Notes under the pieces: generated by a model
Told to the model about the DNA's origin: nothing
The model's database searches: none
The model's input: only the letters and a program-made list of their open reading frames with translations
Part shown: positions 43,492 to 47,948 of the stretch, piece by piece
Numbering within the stretch: the stretch's first letter is position 1
Layout of the letters: the number at the start of each line of letters is the position of its first letter
NCBI GenBank assembly: GCA_001577215.1
Contig: LSCC01000025.1
Span: forward strand, 1-47,948
Source: Fidelibacterota bacterium TCS52
GTDB taxonomy: Bacteria; Fidelibacterota; Fidelibacteria; Fidelibacterales; Fidelibacteraceae
Reading direction: 5' to 3'
DNA: 47,948 nt
Translations under genes and position numbers: made by a program

Positions 43492-44213
43492 TATCGTTTC
43501 CTTGATCTACTTCTTTTTGATGATTTTTTATTTGAGTTATTTGAAGAATTGTTTGAAGATTGTGATTTTGATGAACTGTGTGATTTTGTTACTGTTGCAT
43601 TGGAACTGGAAGTGTTTGATTTTCGTGAGTTAGATTTTGCCCCTGAATTTCTTGAAGATTTGTTAGTATTGTCACTATTAGAATTTGAATTAGTGGCTGT
43701 TTTTACAGATGGGCTATTGTTCGAATTTGTAATTGTTCCCCCAGTATTTCTTGTTGATGGTGCTAATAGAGGAGGAGGTGGGTCACTTGCTCTTGTCCCA
43801 CTTAATCTCCTATTTCTGGGATATGTTCTTCTGTCTCTTTTTGTATTTGAAGTTGTGCTGGAAGAACCACTATTCCATCCATACCAATCATTCCAATAAT
43901 ACCAATGATCGTGATGACTATAAATATAATGTCCGTCATAATAATATGGTCGATAATTCCAATAATATGAATCATAATAGTATGGATCCCAAATGTAAGA
44001 ACCCCAAAATGGATTGTATCTGTAATGATATGGAGAATAATAATAATTATCATAATAATCATTATAAGTGTTTTGATTGGTAATATTTGGTTTTAATACA
44101 ATAACATCAGCAGAATCAGGGATATTATTTAAAACAGAATCTGGTGGATAAAAAGTTGTATAACATCCAGAAATTAAAATAACACTAATTAATAAAAATA
44201 ATATTTTTTTCAT
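43491..44213 (-). CDS. Tyrosine-rich lipoprotein with Ser/Asn/Lys/Arg-rich tail
   Basis: I do not recognise this family. The 240-residue product starts behind AAGGAGA and has a lipobox LISGC with Cys17. Residues ~47-115 are extremely aromatic, with about 24 tyrosines and 7 tryptophans among Asp, Asn, His and Pro, as in YDNYYYSPYHYRYNPFWG. After an RRxYPRNRR stretch and a short proline run comes a tail of ~90 residues of almost only Ser, Asn, Thr, Lys and Arg, ending SKRSRSRKR. The tail is surely disordered. It is one base from, and coupled to, the FadL-like barrel gene. A surface or peptidoglycan-binding role is possible, but nothing proves it. Confidence 0.75.
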   Translation of the reverse strand: MKKILFLLISVILISGCYTTFYPPDSVLNNIPDSADVIVLKPNITNQNTYNDYYDNYYYSPYHYRYNPFWGSYIWDPYYYDSYYWNYRPYYYDGHYIYSHHDHWYYWNDWYGWNSGSSSTTSNTKRDRRTYPRNRRLSGTRASDPPPPLLAPSTRNTGGTITNSNNSPSVKTATNSNSNSDNTNKSSRNSGAKSNSRKSNTSSSNATVTKSHSSSKSQSSNNSSNNSNKKSSKRSRSRKR

Positions 44214-44304
44214 TTTAATCTCCTTTTTCGGAAGTTTACAAATAATAAACTAAAATTACAAATAAATGTTTCAAATAATATATCATTTCTTTATTCATTC
44301 TTAA

Positions 44305-44338
44305 TTATTAGACACAATATTATTAAAATAGTTAGCAA
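44305..44338 (-). promoter_or_regulatory. Possible promoter or shared site upstream of the Tyr-rich lipoprotein gene
   Basis: On the minus strand TTGCTA (44333-44338) is followed after 20 bases by TCTAAT (44307-44312), inside TGTGTCTAATAA (44305-44316). The same 12-mer and the same 20-base spacing occur ahead of the efflux operon at 21237-21270. It lies about 90 bases upstream of the lipoprotein start in a 142-base gap otherwise without features. Confidence 0.3.
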
Positions 44339-44355
44339 TAATGTAAAAAATATTT

Positions 44356-45339
44356 TTAAAAATGATAGTGTTTTTTAGTGCTTCTTTCTTTGGTTTGTCT
44401 ATTAATTATACTTATAATTTTTTTTACCATTTTGTCTTTAGGAAGTGTTTTTTTATATTCAAACCAAAAATGGGGTGAATATTTTCTGAACCATGTAAGT
44501 TGCCTTTTGGCATAATTTCTTGTCTTTTTTTTAATTTCTGTAATTGCTTTTAAAAGAGAATATTCTTTGTTAAAATATTTGATTATTTCTTTATAACCAA
44601 CAGTATTGAGAGAATTTAATTTTTCATTATAGCCCATATTTAAAATATTTTGTACTTCTTCTACCAAGCCGTTTTTAATCATTTTATCAACTCTATTATT
44701 TATTTTTTCATAAAGAATATTTCTCGGACATTTTAATCCGACTATTAAATAGTCATAAGAGAATTGATTTTTTTGTTCTTTAAAATGTTCTGTAGGATAT
44801 TTTCCGGTTATTTCAAATATTTCAAAAGATCTGGCTATTCTTTTTTTATCATTTTTACTAAATGTCTTTGCATATTCAGGATCATTTATTTTCAGTTCTT
44901 CCCACAATTTATTCCAACCAATTTTTTCTCCTTTTTCATATATATTTGCGCGAATTTTTTTATCTGTAGTTGAATTGTCAAATATCATTCCCAAAATTGC
45001 TTGAATATAAAATCCTGAACCGCCACAAATAATCGTTGGTTTGTTTTTCTCTACATTTTTATCAATTATTTCTCGAGCGAGATTTCCAAATTTTCCTGCA
45101 CTAAAAAATTCATCTGGTTTTAAAATATCAACAAAATGATGTTTTATTTTCGATAAATATTTTTGAGACGGTTTTGCTGTTCCAATATTTAAAAATTTAT
45201 AAACTTGTCTGCTATCTGCTGAAATTATCTCAGCATTTAGTTCCTTTGCCAAAGATAATGATAATTCTGTTTTACCGCTACCTGTAGGACCGACTAAAAA
45301 TATTATTGGGTTTTTACTTATTTTATTTCGTTTAATCAT
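44356..45339 (-). CDS. miaA: tRNA dimethylallyltransferase
   Basis: The 327-residue enzyme adds the isopentenyl group to A37 of tRNAs reading U-starting codons. It shows the P-loop GPTGSGKT (17-24), ISADSRQVYKFLNIGTAKPS with the catalytic Asp and the tRNA-contacting Arg-Gln-Val-Tyr, IICGGSGFYIQAIL, SLNTVGYKEI, and KRQLTWFRK near the end. Its ATG overlaps the end of nadC by 8 bases (ATGATTAA), so the two are coupled although functionally unrelated. Confidence 0.96.
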   Translation of the reverse strand: MIKRNKISKNPIIFLVGPTGSGKTELSLSLAKELNAEIISADSRQVYKFLNIGTAKPSQKYLSKIKHHFVDILKPDEFFSAGKFGNLAREIIDKNVEKNKPTIICGGSGFYIQAILGMIFDNSTTDKKIRANIYEKGEKIGWNKLWEELKINDPEYAKTFSKNDKKRIARSFEIFEITGKYPTEHFKEQKNQFSYDYLIVGLKCPRNILYEKINNRVDKMIKNGLVEEVQNILNMGYNEKLNSLNTVGYKEIIKYFNKEYSLLKAITEIKKKTRNYAKRQLTWFRKYSPHFWFEYKKTLPKDKMVKKIISIINRQTKERSTKKHYHF

Positions 45340-46180
45340 TAAATAACAAACTAAAATCTAAATTATTTACAGAATGAGTTAACGCTCCTACAGAAATAAA
45401 ATCTACACCGGTTATGGCAATTTCTCTGACATTATTCAAATTAACATCTCCGGATGCTTCTAATTCTATTTTTGTGTTATTAAGCTTTACTGCTTTTTTT
45501 AAATTAGAAATTGAAAAGTGGTCTAACATTATTCTATCTATTGGGAATTTGAGTGCTTTTTTAAACTCAGAAATATTGGTTACTTCAATTTCAATTGTAA
45601 CTTTTTTATTCAATTTATCGTTGAATTTTAGAGCAGAATTGATTGCTTTTTCAATTCCTCCGATCCAACGAATATGATTTTCTTTAATTAAAATCATGTC
45701 AAATAAACCGTAACGATGGTTTTTTCCACCGCCACATTTAACTGAATATTTATCCAATTCTCTTAGTAATGGCATTGTCTTACGCGTATCAAGGATTTTA
45801 CAATTTGTATCTTTTATTAAATTTGTATACTTCTTTACTGTGGTTGCAATTCCCGACATTCTACCGAGAATATTTAAAGCAGTTCGTTCGGCAGTAAGTA
45901 TAGATTGGCCATTTCCGCTAATTGATAAAATTTCATCGCCAGTTTTTATTTTTTCTCTATCAGATTTTTGGATTGATATTGCAAGCGATGAATCTAAATA
46001 TTTAAATATCTGTTTTGTAACTTCAACTCCGGCTAAAATTCCCGATTCCTTTACAACAATTTTTGCATTTGCATTTGTATTTACGTTCATTGCACTTGAA
46101 GTAATATCTCCAGATTGAATATCTTCATTAAGTGCATTTTTTATTATTTTATTTACTTTTTCCCAATTTAGTTTTGACAT
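45332..46180 (-). CDS. nadC: Nicotinate-nucleotide pyrophosphorylase (quinolinate phosphoribosyltransferase)
   Basis: At 282 residues it has the usual length. It converts quinolinate and PRPP to nicotinate mononucleotide in NAD synthesis. Visible marks: NEDIQSGDITS, TAERTALNILGRMSGIAT, ILDTRKTMPLLRELDKYSVKCGGGKNHR split across the active site, LIKENHI, IEIEVTNISE and ELEASGDV near the C-terminus. nadA and nadB are not in the window. It overlaps miaA by 8 bases. Confidence 0.96.
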   Translation of the reverse strand: MSKLNWEKVNKIIKNALNEDIQSGDITSSAMNVNTNANAKIVVKESGILAGVEVTKQIFKYLDSSLAISIQKSDREKIKTGDEILSISGNGQSILTAERTALNILGRMSGIATTVKKYTNLIKDTNCKILDTRKTMPLLRELDKYSVKCGGGKNHRYGLFDMILIKENHIRWIGGIEKAINSALKFNDKLNKKVTIEIEVTNISEFKKALKFPIDRIMLDHFSISNLKKAVKLNNTKIELEASGDVNLNNVREIAITGVDFISVGALTHSVNNLDFSLLFND

Positions 46181-46228
46181 TGTTCTCTCAATTCGATTTT
46201 ATGTAATTTATTATATTATTTTAATTAA

Positions 46229-47530
46229 TCAAAAAAGATTTTGTATTGCATATAAAGGAAAGATTTTAATATTTTCATATTCTGAAAAATTTTCATGTGA
46301 AATACGAATTCCATAAACGGGTTTATTCTTATTCAAAAAAATGTTCATACTTTGCATTTGCCCTTTAGTGCCTGATTTCACTTCAATTGGAAAAATTTTC
46401 CCACTTATTGAAATTATATAATCGATTTCTGCATTGCTACTTTTTGCTTCTCTATGCCAATAATAAAGATGAGGACGTAATGAAAGTGACTGAGCCTTAA
46501 TCAATTCTAAACCAGCATATAATTCTGTTAATTTTCCTTTGTTAATTATTTTCTCAAAATCTTCTGTTAAATATTTTTTTAAATCCATACCGGATAATAT
46601 CTGATAAATTCCTGTATCAAATAATAACACTTTAAATTTTTTGGAATTAATTTGTGATCCCAACGGCAAACCGGAAGCGGAAGTATGATAAATTTTATAT
46701 GCAATTCCAGAATTTATTAACAAATCCAATCCAGTTTTATATGTTTTTGATTTTTTATTTCCAATTTTTGAATATTTGAATTTCTGACCGGTTTGGAAAA
46801 CAATTGAATTAAATACAGATTGTAAATCTAAGGTAGATACTCTGTTTTTATATTTACTGAAATCATCAAATATTGTTATAATGTGATTTTCTAATATTTC
46901 GTGACATTCAAAAAAATTTTTTGTGTTTATGTATGTTTTAACAACTTCGGGCATTCCACCAATTAACATAAATAATTTTAATTGTTCCAATATTTTATTA
47001 TGTAAAACAGCATCAATTTTTTCTTTTGTAGTGGATATTTTTATCAATTTGACATAGCGAGACATATTTGATGCTAATAAAAATTCTTGAAAATTCATAG
47101 AATACATAAATATAGAATGAATTCTTCCAACACCAAAAGATGGTATTTGAGAAATAACAAATTCCAATAACGAACCGGCTGCGATAACATGTAATTCAGG
47201 AATTTTTTCATAAAAAAATCTCAATGAACGAAGAGCATTTGGGCATGCTTGGATTTCATCAAAAAACAATAATGTGTTGCCGGGATTTATTTGTTGTCCA
47301 TAAAATATAGATAGTTTTTCAATTATTTTTAAAGGTTCTAAAGAAGAATCGAAAAAATTCCGTACTTGAAGTTGTTCTTCAAAATTAATTTCCACAAAAT
47401 TTTCGAAACTTTTCCCAAATTCTCTAACAGAATATGTTTTACCAACTTGTCTTGCACCACGAACTAATAAAACCTTTCTATTTTTTTTATTTTTCCATTC
47501 TTTTAAGTATTTATCAATTAATCTTTTCAT
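46229..47530 (-). CDS. AAA-family ATPase with DUF4143 domain
   Basis: The 433-residue protein has Walker A GARQVGKT (25-32), Walker B LLFFDEIQ with Asp91-Glu92, and AAGSLLEF in the sensor position, all typical of the AAA_14 group. Residues ~210-400 are the DUF4143 region, ending with EIDYIISISGKIFPIEVKSG, which has the acidic-ExK pattern of a PD-(D/E)XK nuclease-like fold. These proteins are common in bacteria and often lineage-specific; their role is unknown. Three tandem 33-bp repeats sit 31-129 bases upstream of its start. Confidence 0.9.
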   Translation of the reverse strand: MKRLIDKYLKEWKNKKNRKVLLVRGARQVGKTYSVREFGKSFENFVEINFEEQLQVRNFFDSSLEPLKIIEKLSIFYGQQINPGNTLLFFDEIQACPNALRSLRFFYEKIPELHVIAAGSLLEFVISQIPSFGVGRIHSIFMYSMNFQEFLLASNMSRYVKLIKISTTKEKIDAVLHNKILEQLKLFMLIGGMPEVVKTYINTKNFFECHEILENHIITIFDDFSKYKNRVSTLDLQSVFNSIVFQTGQKFKYSKIGNKKSKTYKTGLDLLINSGIAYKIYHTSASGLPLGSQINSKKFKVLLFDTGIYQILSGMDLKKYLTEDFEKIINKGKLTELYAGLELIKAQSLSLRPHLYYWHREAKSSNAEIDYIISISGKIFPIEVKSGTKGQMQSMNIFLNKNKPVYGIRISHENFSEYENIKIFPLYAIQNLF

Positions 47531-47560
47531 TATTTTTGTTCCTTATATTGTAATATAATA

Positions 47561-47659
47561 ATCAAAAGGACAAAATACAAGGCAATAATGTCAATCAAAA
47601 GGACAAAATACAAGGCAATAATGTTGATCAAAAGGGCAAAATACAAGGCAATGATTTTA
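47561..47659. repeat. Three tandem 33-bp repeats upstream of the AAA/DUF4143 gene
   Basis: Three head-to-tail copies begin at 47561, 47594 and 47627, each opening with ATCAAAAGGACAAAATACAA and continuing GGCAATAATG. Copies one and two differ only in the last two bases; copy three has GGGC for GGAC and changes near its end. The 33-base period would also be three full helical turns at 11 bp per turn. They occupy the gap between two minus-strand genes, on the promoter side of the ATPase gene. No spacers are present, so it is not a CRISPR. Confidence 0.85.
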
Positions 47660-47691
47660 TTTTTGGATAATTTTACAATATTTTATTAGAA

Positions 47692-47948
47692 TTATTTCTT
47701 ATAACCTTTGTAATTTGTTCTCAATTTATAAATGGAATTTGTTTCATCTTCAGTAAGGTATAGTGTTTGTAAATCATCGTCACCAAATTCTATATTACTT
47801 GGTTTTTTGCCGGGAGCTTTTATCTTTTGAATAATATTTCCAAGTGGAGAAATAATATAAACTGTGCCACTACCAAAATGAGCAACATATAAATTCCCTT
47901 TTTTGTCAAATTCCAAACCATCAGGATCACCGCCCGGTAATTCAATAA
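47692..47948 (-). CDS. SMP-30/gluconolactonase-like beta-propeller protein, C-terminal part
   Basis: The gene enters from the right edge; about 84 residues to the stop are visible. The text LPGGDPDGLEFDKKGNLYVAHFGSGTVYIISPLG matches in pieces the SMP-30/gluconolactonase family, in which PDG and the following blade contain metal-binding positions. It continues with KPSNIEFGDDDLQTLYLT, the usual PTNxxFGG-type motif. Family members are calcium-binding lactonases or related hydrolases; the substrate cannot be told from this fragment. The start lies outside the window. Confidence 0.8.
   Translation of the reverse strand, partial: IELPGGDPDGLEFDKKGNLYVAHFGSGTVYIISPLGNIIQKIKAPGKKPSNIEFGDDDLQTLYLTEDETNSIYKLRTNYKGYKK

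Noticed and set aside
43549..44083. Long open frames on the plus strand opposite the Tyr-rich lipoprotein gene
   Set aside because: They mirror the low-complexity Tyr and Ser codons of the minus-strand gene, have no ribosome site, and the minus-strand frame has a signal peptide and lipobox.
47561..47659. CRISPR array
   Set aside because: The copies are head to tail with no unique spacers, only three in number, and no cas gene is near.

Overview
This window is a stretch of chromosome from a very AT-rich Gram-negative bacterium (G+C roughly 30% by eye, not counted). Outer-membrane functions are abundant: a TolC-type efflux system, an ExbB-ExbD-ExbD-TonB motor, a Wzi-like barrel, a FadL-like barrel, a DUF5916-type barrel and several lipoproteins. 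The gene content (DUF5916 and Wzi-like barrels, two ExbD copies, split glycine decarboxylase, SGNH protein next to DUF5989) points to the FCB superphylum or a relative such as Marinimicrobia, Calditrichota or Ignavibacteria. That placement is inference. No rRNA or tRNA gene was recognised, and no gene-free stretch exceeds 300 bases.

1-5800: the end of a pepD-type dipeptidase, a transglutaminase-like protein, a parvulin-type isomerase lipoprotein and two LPP20-like envelope proteins, then a YitT-family membrane protein on the minus strand. 5876-13317: an aro cluster in the order aroA-aroE-aroC-(small membrane protein)-aroK-aroB-aroQ, covering six of the seven common shikimate steps (DAHP synthase is absent), followed by a Nudix hydrolase and queG. 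13354-18423: glycogen branching enzyme, a Wzi-like barrel and a GT2 glycosyltransferase. 18523-20273 (minus): gcvH and gcvPA without gcvPB or gcvT. 20475-27093: a Yip1 protein, then a complete MacA-MacB-TolC-like system with two adjacent permeases.

27189-28031: a RhuM/Fic-type gene that ends at a stop inside its C-terminal domain, with a readable remnant after it; probably foreign and broken. 28161-32347: DUF5916 barrel (minus) and the tRNA hydroxylation protein trhP. 32554-38052: mpg, a CPBP protease, an unrecognised exported protein, a 48-residue DUF5989-like membrane protein, an SGNH-like protein that appears to lack its nucleophile, and a CtpA-type protease. 38183-40324: exbB-exbD-exbD-tonB with a good promoter and terminator. 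40485-47948 (all minus): NhaC antiporter, a FadL-like barrel one base after a tyrosine-rich lipoprotein, nadC overlapping miaA, an AAA/DUF4143 ATPase preceded by three tandem 33-bp repeats, and the end of an SMP-30-like gene.

Most of the window is ordinary core metabolism and envelope genes. I do not see a clear new defence or mobile system. The points most worth a second look are the 33-bp tandem repeats ahead of the ATPase, the SGNH/DUF5989 pair with a Ser-to-Asn change, the tyrosine-rich lipoprotein and its barrel partner, the membrane protein inside the aro operon, and the broken RhuM/Fic gene.
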